Positions 8,992-17,289 of a DNA stretch of 64,000 nucleotides are shown piece after piece. Position 1 is the stretch's first letter; each line of letters starts with the position of its first letter. The position numbers and the translations under genes were made by a program. Where the stretch lies: the NCBI RefSeq assembly GCF_026094475.1, contig NZ_JAPELL010000001.1, forward strand, positions 124,001 through 188,000. Direction: 5' to 3'. The notes under the pieces were generated by a model. That model was not told the origin of the DNA. It did no database searches and worked only from the letters and a program-made list of their open reading frames with translations. Origin of the DNA: Homoserinimonas sedimenticola (GTDB lineage: Bacteria; Actinomycetota; Actinomycetes; Actinomycetales; Microbacteriaceae).

Positions 8992-10080
8992 CTACACCAC
9001 CCGCTGCGTAACGGCCTCCACGAGGGCCAGCAGCTGCCCTCGGGTGACGGCGTCGATTTCGCAGTCCGCCAGTGAGGCACGGGCTCGGTCGGCGTTCCTC
9101 GCAATCGCCCGCTCGACGTCCTCGACCGCACCGCTCTGGCGAAGGGTCGACTGAAGCGTTCGCACCTGCTCGTCGCTCAGTTCGGGATCACCCAACAGTT
9201 CGTCAAGGAGCCGGGCCGACGGGGCGGAGAGACGGCGCCTTGCCTGTGCTACCAGCACGGTCCTCTTGCCTTCGCGGAGATCGTCGCCCGAGGGCTTTCC
9301 CGTCTCCGTCGGATCTCCGAATACCCCGAGGAGGTCGTCGCGTAGTTGATAGGCGATCCCGAGAGGCAGCCCGAAGCCGCGGAGGCCTTCCGCGACCCCG
9401 AGGCTTCCGCCCCCGAGCATGGCTCCGATGAGGAGGGGCGCCTCGACGCTGTACTTCGCCGACTTGTAGACGATGACGCGCTGGGCACGCTCGAGGTGCA
9501 GGTCATCCGCCCAGGATCGCCAAGAGTGCTCCTCGAGCACATCGAGATATTGGCCTGCCGTGACCTCGGTGCGCATGCGATTGAATTCGCGCCGTGCGGC
9601 GCGCGCTGCCGAAACGTCCCTGAGGCTCTGGATGCCGTCGTCGAGGATCTCGTCACTCCAGCCGAGGAGGAGATCGCCGAGCAGGATGGCACTGGAACGA
9701 CCGAAGGACGAGGCATCCCCGCTCCAGCCTTCCGCGGCGTGCATTGCCTTGAAGCGTCGATGCGCGGCGGGTTTCCCGCGCCGCGTGTCGGAGTTGTCAA
9801 TGATGTCGTCGTGGACAAGAGCCGCGGCATGAAAGAACTCGAGGGCCGTCGCGGCGGATGCTACGGCCTGGAGCTCTGAACCGGGGTCGCCGCCGCCGGC
9901 GCGCCAGCCCCAGTAACAGAACTGCGCCCTGAAGCGCTTGCCGCCAGCGAGGAGCTCGCGGGAGGCGTCGACGAAAGGTGCGAGATCGGGGGAGACCTCG
10001 GCGAGTAGGGCAGCTTGATCGTCGAGTATGCGGTCGATGGAGGTCTGCACTCGGTCAACTATCCGCGTACTCTCAGTCAC
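8992..10080 (-). CDS. idsA: Polyprenyl diphosphate synthase (trans-isoprenyl synthase)
   Basis: Chain-elongating prenyltransferase condensing isopentenyl diphosphate onto an allylic primer, giving the precursor for menaquinone, carotenoid or other isoprenoids. The 362 aa contain GGKRFRAQ (about residues 46-53), the first aspartate motif HDDIIDNSDTRRG (near 93) and the second YQLRDDLLGVFGDP (near 243). In the second, DDLLG replaces the more usual DDxxD, as in the actinobacterial IdsA2 group. The start is GTG at 10080 with TAGGCT on the minus strand 6 nt upstream, a leaderless arrangement. It is divergent from DUF3040. Chain length cannot be set reliably from the sequence. Confidence 0.88.
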   Translation of the reverse strand: MTESTRIVDRVQTSIDRILDDQAALLAEVSPDLAPFVDASRELLAGGKRFRAQFCYWGWRAGGGDPGSELQAVASAATALEFFHAAALVHDDIIDNSDTRRGKPAAHRRFKAMHAAEGWSGDASSFGRSSAILLGDLLLGWSDEILDDGIQSLRDVSAARAARREFNRMRTEVTAGQYLDVLEEHSWRSWADDLHLERAQRVIVYKSAKYSVEAPLLIGAMLGGGSLGVAEGLRGFGLPLGIAYQLRDDLLGVFGDPTETGKPSGDDLREGKRTVLVAQARRRLSAPSARLLDELLGDPELSDEQVRTLQSTLRQSGAVEDVERAIARNADRARASLADCEIDAVTRGQLLALVEAVTQRVV

Positions 10081-10152
10081 GCATATAGCCTAGTCAGCGA
10101 GTGCAGCATAGAATTGGCAGGCAGTTGATCTGATTCGCCGGGAGGAGTCATC

Positions 10153-10518
10153 ATGCCGCTGTCGGAACGTGAGCAGCGTCTCCTGGACGAGATGGAGCGG
10201 AGCCTCTATCAGAACGACGCCGATTTCGTGTCTACCGTGAGTCCTCGGCGAGGCCGCCCGAACTACCGGCTTCTCATCATCGGCGTGCTCATCGCCATCC
10301 TGGGAATCGCGGCCATCATCGTCGGGGTGTTCATCAAGCAGCCTCTTGTGGGGGCACTCGGCTTCGTCGTCGTCTTCGTCGGTGCACTCCTCGCGATCTC
10401 TCCACCGCGAAACTCCGTGGGTCCCGCAGAGACAATCTCAAGCCCCTCCCGCGGGCGCTCCACGAGCTTCATGGACCGCATGACTGAACGCTGGGAGCGT
10501 CGCCAGGGCGACCGCTGA
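10153..10518 (+). CDS. DUF3040 membrane protein
   Basis: A 121-residue protein of unknown function found in actinobacteria upstream of mraZ. It begins with the family pattern LSEREQRLLDEMERSLYQNDADF, here split: LSEREQRLLDEME at residues 3-15 and ERSLYQNDADFV after it. Two adjacent membrane helices follow (about 40-60 and 63-82), then a basic tail rich in Ser and Arg. The start ATG has a strong GGGAGGAG site. A TAGAAT hexamer at 10109-10114 is a plausible -10, divergent from the polyprenyl synthase promoter. The mycobacterial counterpart is Rv2169c. Its place beside the division cluster suggests, but does not prove, an envelope role. Confidence 0.82.
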   Translation: MPLSEREQRLLDEMERSLYQNDADFVSTVSPRRGRPNYRLLIIGVLIAILGIAAIIVGVFIKQPLVGALGFVVVFVGALLAISPPRNSVGPAETISSPSRGRSTSFMDRMTERWERRQGDR

Positions 10519-10580
10519 GCCCACCGCAGGCAGCTCGGTCCACCGCAGGTTCCATCGTGCTGATGGCTGCCATGGAGCGT

Positions 10581-10599
10581 CGTGACACGTAGTGTCACG
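10581..10599. repeat. Perfect 8-bp palindrome (CGTGACAC-N3-GTGTCACG)
   Basis: An inverted repeat with 8-bp perfect arms and a 3-bp centre lies in the 327-bp gap between DUF3040 and mraZ, upstream of a rho-independent terminator. It could be an operator or an mRNA 3' hairpin. No U-run follows directly. Confidence 0.55.
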
Positions 10600-10640
10600 G
10601 GCGATCGAGTCCTTTTCTAGGCACGCCGCCCGATAATCAC

Positions 10641-10668
10641 AGCCGGCCCTTCGGGGCTGGCTTTTTTT
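10641..10668 (+). terminator. Rho-independent terminator after DUF3040
   Basis: The 9-bp stem AGCCGGCCC / GGGCTGGCT (one G-T pair) has a TTCG tetraloop and is followed by a run of seven T. It separates the upstream genes from the mraZ promoter. This is the clearest intrinsic terminator in the first half of the window. Confidence 0.88.
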
Positions 10669-10771
10669 GTGCCCTCCTGCCGCAATTTCCCTCCACCCTC
10701 CTCCACCGCGGTTTTCGCCCGTATTTCGGGGCCTTTCGGAGCCTCACTGCTCGAAATCGCGCCCAAAATCC

Positions 10772-10804
10772 TTGTTTGGTGGATGAGAGTGGAGTAAAGT
10801 GGAG
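10772..10804 (+). promoter_or_regulatory. mraZ promoter overlapped by three MraZ boxes
   Basis: TTGTTT at 10772-10777 and TAAAGT at 10795-10800 are 17 bp apart, a good sigma-A-type promoter. Three TGGA units start at 10780, 10790 and 10800, an exact 10-bp period. They occupy the spacer and the -10, and extend just downstream of it. MraZ is known to bind tandem TGG(G/A)-type repeats with 10-bp periodicity and to repress its own operon. The predicted leader of about 40 nt carries AAGGGGG before the mraZ ATG. A second TCCA pair at 10692 and 10702 has the same step on the other strand. Confidence 0.72.
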
Positions 10805-10845
10805 CCAACCTGAAGCTGGGCCGGAGTCGGAAGGGGGTGCCGGGG

Positions 10846-11277
10846 ATGTTTCTTGGCACCTACGCGCCGAAGCTCGACGACAAAGGTCGCGTCATCCTGC
10901 CCGCGAAGTTCCGGCCTGAACTGGAGAACGGAGTGGTGCTCGCTCGCGGCCAAGAGCGGTGCCTCTACGTCTTCAGCACGCGCGAGTTCGAGGAACTCGC
11001 GGACAAGATGCGCCAGGCGCCCGTCACGGGAAAGCAGGCGCGCGACTTCATGCGCCTCTTCCTCTCGGGAGCGGCGTCCGAGGTTCCTGACAGCCAGAAT
11101 CGCGTCACGATCCCCGCAGCGTTGCGCTCCTACGCCGGACTCGACCGTGAACTCACGGTCATCGGCGTGGGCAACCGGGCCGAGATTTGGGACACGGCCG
11201 CATGGGAGGCGTACTACTCCGAGCAGGAGAGCGCCTTCGCCGACACGACGGAGGAGGTGATTCCCGGACTCTTCTAG
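10846..11277 (+). CDS. mraZ: Transcriptional regulator MraZ
   Basis: First gene of the dcw cluster, coding for a 143-residue DNA-binding repressor with two AbrB-like SpoVT repeats. The N-terminus [15 protein letters not shown] and the second repeat [16 protein letters not shown] (near residue 84) are family hallmarks. I chose ATG at 10846, which gives the canonical MFLGTY start with AAGGGGG 8-9 bp upstream. GTG at 10837 would add three residues. Three TGGA boxes lie over its own promoter, fitting autoregulation. It is followed by a 98-nt structured gap before rsmH. Confidence 0.95.
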   Translation: MFLGTYAPKLDDKGRVILPAKFRPELENGVVLARGQERCLYVFSTREFEELADKMRQAPVTGKQARDFMRLFLSGAASEVPDSQNRVTIPAALRSYAGLDRELTVIGVGNRAEIWDTAAWEAYYSEQESAFADTTEEVIPGLF

Positions 11278-11375
11278 CTCCCTGGGCGTGACTCCCAGCC
11301 GAACGCCCTGCCGCACTTCCCCGGCGGCAGGTCGAGTCGGATGGGGATCAGGCCACGGGGGCTCCCGGAACTCTT
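11278..11375 (+). ncRNA. Candidate structured leader of rsmH (possible mraW RNA motif)
   Basis: This gap holds two hairpins: CTGGG (11282-11286) with CCCAG (11294-11298), and an 8-bp stem CCTGCCGC (11307-11314) with GCGGCAGG (11324-11331). The rsmH start follows with only a weak ribosome site. A conserved RNA called the mraW motif is known upstream of rsmH/mraW in actinobacteria. Identity with that motif is inferred from place and folding only, since I cannot run a covariance search. Confidence 0.4.
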
Positions 11376-12332
11376 ATGACCGATAACTCTGCGATCCACA
11401 CTCCTGTCATGCTCGAGCGCTGCATCGAGCTGCTGGCACCCGCTCTCGGTCGCCCCGGCGCTGTCATCGTCGACGCGACGCTTGGCATGGGCGGGCATGC
11501 CGAGGCGCTCCTCGAACGCTTCCCCGGGCTGACACTCGTCGGCCTCGACCGGGACACGGATGCTCTTGCCATCGCGGGCGAGCGGCTCGCGGCCCACAGG
11601 AACCGCGTCCACCTTGTGCACACCGTCTACGACGAGATCGCGGGTGCCCTGGAGGGACTGGGTATCAGCGAGGTTCAGGGCATCCTCTTCGACCTCGGTG
11701 TTTCCTCGCTGCAACTCGACCGCACGGAGCGCGGCTTCTCGTATTCGCAGGACGCGCCCCTCGACATGCGCATGGACGCGACCTCGGAGCTGACGGCGGA
11801 GCGCGTGCTCGCGGAGTACAGCGAGGCGGAGCTGCGCCGGATCTTCCGCGAATACGGCGAGGAGCGGCTCGCCCCGCGGTACGCGCAGCGGATCGTGCGG
11901 GCGCGGGAGACTGCCCCGCTCACGTCATCGGCACAGCTCGTCCGCATCATCACAGAGGCGACACCCGCGGCGATCCAGAGGAAGGGTCATCCGGCCAAGC
12001 GCGTATTCCAGGCCCTGCGGATCGAAGTCAATCAGGAGCTGGCCGTCCTCGAGCGGGCCATCCCGGCCGCTGTAGCGCGGCTCGCTGTGGGGGGTCGCAT
12101 CGTCGTGCTGGCGTATCAATCGCTCGAGGACAGGCTCGTCAAGCGCTACCTCGCCTCCCTGTCGTCCTCCAGCACGCCTGCTGGTCTTCCGGTCGAGTTG
12201 CCTGAGCACGCTGCCCAGCTGCGACTTCTCGTGCGGGGCGCCGAGCTCGCAAGCGAGGAGGAGCGCGCAGCCAACCCCCGGTCCATTCCCGTGCGACTTC
12301 GTGCCGCCGAACGTGTGAGGAGTGCGGCATGA
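11376..12332 (+). CDS. rsmH: 16S rRNA (cytosine(1402)-N(4))-methyltransferase RsmH
   Basis: SAM-dependent methyltransferase acting on C1402 in the ribosomal P site. The 318 aa include the SAM-binding [15 protein letters not shown] (about residues 32-46), [10 protein letters not shown] near 108, the DMRMD motif near 130, and [14 protein letters not shown] near 209. Length is normal. It was formerly called mraW. The stop overlaps the ftsL start by 4 bp (ATGA). It has the usual second place in the dcw operon. Confidence 0.96.
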   Translation: MTDNSAIHTPVMLERCIELLAPALGRPGAVIVDATLGMGGHAEALLERFPGLTLVGLDRDTDALAIAGERLAAHRNRVHLVHTVYDEIAGALEGLGISEVQGILFDLGVSSLQLDRTERGFSYSQDAPLDMRMDATSELTAERVLAEYSEAELRRIFREYGEERLAPRYAQRIVRARETAPLTSSAQLVRIITEATPAAIQRKGHPAKRVFQALRIEVNQELAVLERAIPAAVARLAVGGRIVVLAYQSLEDRLVKRYLASLSSSSTPAGLPVELPEHAAQLRLLVRGAELASEEERAANPRSIPVRLRAAERVRSAA

Positions 12333-12937
12333 GCAACGCACACGCCGTAGTCACCCCCGCCCCGCGGCCGGCAGCCCCAGCCCCCTACCTCGAGATCGCG
12401 CCTTCGCGCGAGCAGCGGCGCGCCCGACCTCGGCTCGCCTACGCGATGATCGTCGTGGGCGGGCTCTTCGCGGTGCTCGTCTCGCAGTTGCTGCTGAGCA
12501 TCGCTCTCGCCGACGGCGCCTACGAGATCGCGGCGCTGCAGGCGGAGCGCAAAGAGCTCAGCCGGGACGAGCAGATCCTGAGCGAGCAACTTGACGTGCT
12601 GAACTCTCCCCAGAACCTGGCGGCCCGCGCGGAGTCACTCGGCATGGTGGCCAACGAGAGCGCCGTCTACCTGAGCCTTGCCACGGGCGCCGTGCTCGGA
12701 GTGCCGAAGCCGGCGAGCGAAGGTGCAGGCAGCGTCGTCGGCGAGAACGGCACGCTCCTCATTGCCAACGAGTTGATCGGCGAGGTACCTGACATGGGCG
12801 GCCTGCTCGTCACACAGGCGGCCGCCGATGCGGATGCGGCCGCGGGAACAGAGGAGGCGGGCGTGGCGCCCGGCGTGGCGGCGGATGCCTCGGTACCGTC
12901 GTTCCCGAACGGAATACCCGCGCCGGTGACGCAGTGA
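12329..12937 (+). CDS. ftsL: FtsL-like septum-formation protein
   Basis: Bitopic membrane protein in the usual ftsL position between rsmH and ftsI. It has a cytoplasmic N-terminus of about 35 residues and one membrane helix (about 38-60, [18 protein letters not shown]). A short coiled-coil region follows ([20 protein letters not shown], about 71-90), then [12 protein letters not shown]. The last ~75 residues are a low-complexity Ala/Pro/Gly tail. FtsL-type proteins form the FtsQLB complex that activates FtsWI. Sequence similarity within this family is weak, so the call rests on position, topology and the coiled coil. Confidence 0.78.
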   Translation: MSNAHAVVTPAPRPAAPAPYLEIAPSREQRRARPRLAYAMIVVGGLFAVLVSQLLLSIALADGAYEIAALQAERKELSRDEQILSEQLDVLNSPQNLAARAESLGMVANESAVYLSLATGAVLGVPKPASEGAGSVVGENGTLLIANELIGEVPDMGGLLVTQAAADADAAAGTEEAGVAPGVAADASVPSFPNGIPAPVTQ

Positions 12938-12975
12938 GCATTCGGGCGACGCGTGGTCAAGCGGGGAGGTGACGT

Positions 12976-14730
12976 GTGAGCGACAGGCGAGTGGCGAGTA
13001 GGCGACTTTCCCTGGCAATCCTTGCCACGATTGCATTGATGGCGGTCTTCGTGGTGCGTCTTGTCGATTTCCAAGTGGTGCGGGCCAACGAACTGAATGC
13101 GGAGTCGGTCAACAAGCGGGCCGTCGAGACCACGACCTACGGCATCCGCGGGCAGATCCTCGACGCGAACGGCACGATCCTCGCCGACACGGTGCTGCGG
13201 TACAACGTGACGGTCGCCCCGAAGATCGTCGGTGACTCCTTCGACCGCGAGACCGAGGATGGTCAGGTCGAGGAGGTGACAACGCTCGATGCGCTCGAGG
13301 AGATCGCGGCCATCACAGGGGGAAACGCCTCGGAGATGTACCTGACGATCACGACCAACCCTGACTCCAATTACGAGATCCTCGCAAAGGATCTCGACAC
13401 GGAGCAGTACAGGGCGGTGCGTGCTCTCGGCATCCCCTGGCTCTACTTCGAATCGCTGCCCGACAGGACCTACCCCAACGGTGCCGTCGCGGGAAACCTC
13501 GTGGGTTTCGAGGGCACAGACGGCCCGCAGAACGGACTCGAGTACACCGAGAACGACTGCCTCGGCGGTCAGAACGGCACCTCGACCTATGAGCGGGGGG
13601 TCGACGGCGTGCGGTTGCCGGGCAGCACGGTCGTGACGCAGGAGGCCATCGACGGCGGCACCCTCAATCTCACGATCGATAGCGACCTCCAGTGGTTCGT
13701 GTCGCAGCGCCTTGCAGAACAGGCGACGGCCATCGGCGCCGACTCCGCATCGGCAATGGTCGTGCGCGTCAAGGACGCCCACATCATGGCGGCTGCCGAC
13801 TGGCCCGCCGTGGACCCCAACAACGTGGATGCGACGCCGATCGAATACCTGGGCGCCGCCGCGTTCTCCGCGAGCTACGAGCAGGGCTCGACCTTCAAGC
13901 CGCTCAGCGCGGCGATGTTGATCGAGGAGGGTGCGGCCTCCCCGGGCACGCAGCTGACGGTGCCTGCGCTATGGGATACGCCTGAGGGCGGTCAGGTGCG
14001 GGATGCGGCTCCGCATCCAACGCAGAACCTCACACTCACGGGAGTGATCCAGACCTCCTCCAATGTCGGAATCTCGATGCTGTCGTCGAAGCTCTCCAAC
14101 TCGACGCGCTACGACTATCTCAAGAAGTTCGGGATGGGTGAGCAGACTGCGGTCGGGTTCCAGGGCGAGGGCTACGGCATCCTGAGCGACTACTGGGATT
14201 CGCAGCAGAAGTACGACGTCTCCTATGGGCAGGGCGTCGCATCCACTCTCGCTCAGCTCGCCGGGGCCTATCAGGCTCTCGCCAATGACGGCGTGCGGCT
14301 GCCTCTCCGGCTCGTCAAGAGCTGCACTCTTCCTGACGGCACCGAGATCATCGACGAGCAGCCGGAGCCCGTCACGGTCGTCTCGAAGTCGACTGCCGAC
14401 CAGGTCCTCGCCATGATGGAGACGGTTGCGAGCGGCGGCGGGCTTTCCGAGCAGCTCACGATTCCGGGCTATCGCGTCGCCGCGAAGTCCGGAACGGCCC
14501 AGCTGGCCGTAGGCGGCGTCTACACCTCGGAGCGCGTCGTCTCGGTGGCGGGCATGGCGCCGGCCGAGGACCCCCAGTACGTCGTCCTCGTGAGCTTCGT
14601 CAAGCCGGATATTATTAAGACTTCCGCGGCGGCGGCCCCCACATTCCAGAAGATCATGACCCAGGTGCTCAAGACGTTCCGCGTCGAGCCGTCCACGCAG
14701 CCGGCCCCGAACCTCCCGACGACCTGGTGA
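12976..14730 (+). CDS. ftsI: Peptidoglycan D,D-transpeptidase FtsI (class B PBP)
   Basis: Septal transpeptidase that cross-links peptidoglycan with FtsW. It has 584 aa with a membrane helix near residues 13-32 and an N-terminal dimerisation domain. The transpeptidase domain keeps all three catalytic motifs: STFK with nucleophile Ser305, SSN at 361-363 and KSGT at 504-507. The start is GTG at 12976, 38 bp after ftsL, with GGGGAGG upstream. Intact motifs here contrast with the degenerate murF and murD copies in the same operon. There is no PASTA domain at the C-terminus, which ends in a short Pro/Thr tail. Confidence 0.95.
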   Translation: MSDRRVASRRLSLAILATIALMAVFVVRLVDFQVVRANELNAESVNKRAVETTTYGIRGQILDANGTILADTVLRYNVTVAPKIVGDSFDRETEDGQVEEVTTLDALEEIAAITGGNASEMYLTITTNPDSNYEILAKDLDTEQYRAVRALGIPWLYFESLPDRTYPNGAVAGNLVGFEGTDGPQNGLEYTENDCLGGQNGTSTYERGVDGVRLPGSTVVTQEAIDGGTLNLTIDSDLQWFVSQRLAEQATAIGADSASAMVVRVKDAHIMAAADWPAVDPNNVDATPIEYLGAAAFSASYEQGSTFKPLSAAMLIEEGAASPGTQLTVPALWDTPEGGQVRDAAPHPTQNLTLTGVIQTSSNVGISMLSSKLSNSTRYDYLKKFGMGEQTAVGFQGEGYGILSDYWDSQQKYDVSYGQGVASTLAQLAGAYQALANDGVRLPLRLVKSCTLPDGTEIIDEQPEPVTVVSKSTADQVLAMMETVASGGGLSEQLTIPGYRVAAKSGTAQLAVGGVYTSERVVSVAGMAPAEDPQYVVLVSFVKPDIIKTSAAAAPTFQKIMTQVLKTFRVEPSTQPAPNLPTTW

Positions 14731-14743
14731 GAAAGAGGACCCA

Positions 14744-16282
14744 TTGCCTGATCGGATTCCCCCGGTCCTTCGGCCGGAGCATCCGTCGGCGAGATCCCTG
14801 ATCGGTCTCGTCTCCGAGTTCGGCCTCGACTCCGTCGGATCGCTCGACGGTGTTGAGATTACGGGTATCACCCTGCGCTCCAATGAGGTGCAGCCGGGGG
14901 ACCTCTTCGTGGGAGTTCCCGGTGCTGCCGCACACGGTGCTGAGTTTGCGGTGGCTGCCCGCGAGGCGGGTGCCGTCGCTCTCATGACGGATGCTCGGGG
15001 CGCTGAGCTAGCGGCCGACGCGGGTCTTCCCATCGTGCTCGTTGACTCGCCGCGCGCTGCGCTCGGCGAGGTCTCGGCCTGGCTTTATCAGACCAACGAG
15101 CGCCCGCCCCTCACCCTCGGGGTCACGGGGACGAATGGTAAGACCTCCACTTCCTACATCCTCGAAGCGATCCTCCGCCAACTCGGTCTCGTCACAGGGT
15201 TGAGCACGACGGCCGAGAGGCACATCGGCGAGCTCACGGTCGTGAGCCGGCTCACGACGCCGGAGGCGAGCGAGATCCACGCTCTTCTCGCCCGCATGCG
15301 GGAGAGTGAGGTGCGCGCTGTCGTGCTCGAGGTAAGCGCTCAGGCGCTCAGCCGCAACCGCATCGACGGAATTACCTTCGATGTGGTCGGGTTCACCAAT
15401 CTCAGCCACGACCACCTCGACGACTACCGCGACATGGAGGAGTACTTCGAGGCGAAGCTGGCCTTCTTCGATCCGGATCGGGCCCGCCGCGGTGTCGTGT
15501 CGCTCGATTCGCCGTGGGGAGAGCGCGTGGTCGAGGCCTCGCGCATCCCGGTGTCGACCGTGTCGGCGACGGAGGGTGTCGAGGCGGAATGGCAGCTCGA
15601 GGTGCTCGAGGAGCGCGCCGAGTACACCGCCTTCCGCCTGACGGGCCCCGAGAATCGCTTCATCGAGACGAGCGTTCCCCTGATCGGGCGGCACATGGCC
15701 GCCAATGCAGCCCTCTCGATTGTCATGCTCGTCGAGGCCGGGTTCGAGCTTGAAGCGATCGGGCATGCCATCAAGGACGGAATCGCCGCATACCTGCCCG
15801 GTCGTACCGAGCGCGTGTCGGGTGAGCGCGGGCCCGCAGTATTCGTCGACTTCGGGCACAGCCCCGACGCGTTCCTCAACACCCTCACGGCGGTGCGTAC
15901 CTTCACGACGGGCCGCACGATCATGGTCTTCGGCGCGGACGGCGACCGTGATGCGAGCAAGCGGCACGAGATGGGGCGGATCGCATCGGAGTACTCCGAC
16001 ATTCTGGTGATCACGGACCATCACCCGCGCTTCGAGGATCCCGCGTCTATCCGCGCGACCCTCATCGAGGGTGCGCACCTTGCGGAGAATCAGGCGGAAC
16101 TGCACGAGGTCAGCCCGCCTGAGCAGGCGATCCGCCATGCGGTGTCGCTCGCCCAGGAGGGGGACTCCATCCTCTGGGCAGGTCCCGGGCACCAGGATTA
16201 TCGCGACATTCGCGGCGTCCGCACCCCTTACTCGGCGCGTGACGAGGCCCGTGCGGCTCTCCGCGAGGCGGGTTGGGCATAG
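14744..16282 (+). CDS. murE: UDP-N-acetylmuramyl peptide synthetase MurE (third amino acid ligase)
   Basis: Adds the diamino acid at position 3 of the stem peptide. The 512 aa comprise all three Mur ligase domains. The P-loop is GTNGKTST (Gly129-Thr136, Lys133), with NLSHDHLDDY near 217 and the carbamylated-lysine region YFEAKLAFF near 236. MVFGADGDRD lies near 403 and DHHPRFEDP at 425-433. The DNPR signature of meso-diaminopimelate-adding MurE is DHHPR here, so another diamino acid is likely. VDFGHSPDAF replaces the common VDYAHTPD. The start appears to be TTG at 14744 with AAAGAGGA before it. The stop overlaps the next start (TAGTG). Confidence 0.93.
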   Translation: MPDRIPPVLRPEHPSARSLIGLVSEFGLDSVGSLDGVEITGITLRSNEVQPGDLFVGVPGAAAHGAEFAVAAREAGAVALMTDARGAELAADAGLPIVLVDSPRAALGEVSAWLYQTNERPPLTLGVTGTNGKTSTSYILEAILRQLGLVTGLSTTAERHIGELTVVSRLTTPEASEIHALLARMRESEVRAVVLEVSAQALSRNRIDGITFDVVGFTNLSHDHLDDYRDMEEYFEAKLAFFDPDRARRGVVSLDSPWGERVVEASRIPVSTVSATEGVEAEWQLEVLEERAEYTAFRLTGPENRFIETSVPLIGRHMAANAALSIVMLVEAGFELEAIGHAIKDGIAAYLPGRTERVSGERGPAVFVDFGHSPDAFLNTLTAVRTFTTGRTIMVFGADGDRDASKRHEMGRIASEYSDILVITDHHPRFEDPASIRATLIEGAHLAENQAELHEVSPPEQAIRHAVSLAQEGDSILWAGPGHQDYRDIRGVRTPYSARDEARAALREAGWA

Positions 16283-17289
16283 TGCCGCCGAGTTCCGTGC
16301 AGGCGAGCGCGACACCGCCCATTCCTGCGCTGCACGCCACGGTCGTGGGCATGGCGGGCCGCCGCTCGACCCGGCGGATGCTCGAAGCCATCGCCGCTTC
16401 GACGCCGGAGCTCGAGTGGCCCCGCGTTGTGGTCCTGCTCTCGCGCGGTGAGACCCGCGCCGACGGCTCGGATGAGGTGCGGTCGTGGAGCGAGGTGCTG
16501 TCCTCCGTGCATCCGGATTCCGTCGTGGTCGCACCGTCTGATGACCAGCAGCTGCTTGACGCGGTGCGCGTCTCGGGGGCGCGAGTGGTGACCTTCGGCA
16601 CGGATGCTCCGGCCGACGTCCGTGCACACGGACTCGTTGCGCGATCCTCAGGCACCGAGTTCACCGTGTCGGCGGCGGGGGAGTCGCGCCACGTGAGCCT
16701 TGCTCTGCTGGGGGAGCATCTCGCGGCGAACGCTCTCGCAGCGTTCGCCGCCGCAACCGGCGCCGGTGTTGCCCTCGAGACCGCGATCCATGCGGTTTCC
16801 TCCCTCGGCGACGTCGGCGAGGGCGTCATGCGTCCCCTTTCGCGCCGCGATGGCACCCTTGTCATTGACGACTCCGCCTCCGCGAGCGCCGTCTCTGTCG
16901 TGGCCGCACTCAAGGCGCTCGCCATGTTCGGCACGGAGGGCCGCCGCACCGTTGCGGTTCTCGGCCCCCTCGATGCACCTGGCGCGCTGTCGCGGGAAGA
17001 GCTTCGTGAGGCACACGACCGGATCGGGCGGATGATCGTCCGTCTGGGCCTCTCGCAGGCGATCGTGGTCGGCGATGACGCGCGTCACATCCACAATGCT
17101 GCGGGGCTGGAGGGGTCGTGGAACGGAGAGTCGGTCCTCGTCAGCACCGCCTCCGAGGCTTACGATCGGGTGCGTGATGATCTTGGTCCGGATGACGTCG
17201 TGCTGCTGAAGCTCGCGGGAGTTCCCGGTGCCGAGGATGTCGTCTCCGCGCTCCGGACGCGCGAGGCCACGGGGGGTCGCGTGCGATGA
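16282..17289 (+). CDS. Degenerate MurF-like protein lacking the P-loop and N-terminal domain
   Basis: This gene is in the murF position, but codes for only 335 aa against about 450-480 for MurF. The N-terminal UDP-substrate domain is absent: the first 22 residues lead straight into the ATP-site region. There GxxGxxGKTT has become VGMAGRRSTRR (residues 22-32), with no Gly-Lys-Thr. Later MurF landmarks are recognisable but altered: LGEHLAANALAAFAAA is near 152, the DSYNANP motif reads DDSASASAV (196-204), and VAVLGEM reads VAVLGPLD (224-231). The start GTG overlaps the murE stop and the stop overlaps the mraY ATG. Length, frame and base use are coherent, so it is expressed rather than decaying. 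D-Ala-D-Ala ligase activity is unlikely. Confidence 0.85.
   Translation: MPPSSVQASATPPIPALHATVVGMAGRRSTRRMLEAIAASTPELEWPRVVVLLSRGETRADGSDEVRSWSEVLSSVHPDSVVVAPSDDQQLLDAVRVSGARVVTFGTDAPADVRAHGLVARSSGTEFTVSAAGESRHVSLALLGEHLAANALAAFAAATGAGVALETAIHAVSSLGDVGEGVMRPLSRRDGTLVIDDSASASAVSVVAALKALAMFGTEGRRTVAVLGPLDAPGALSREELREAHDRIGRMIVRLGLSQAIVVGDDARHIHNAAGLEGSWNGESVLVSTASEAYDRVRDDLGPDDVVLLKLAGVPGAEDVVSALRTREATGGRVR

Noticed and set aside
15700-16282. Missing MurF N-terminal domain encoded upstream in another frame
   Set aside because: This stretch encodes the intact MurE C-terminal domain (DHHPR, GHQDYRDIRG), so there is no room for a separate MurF N-domain.
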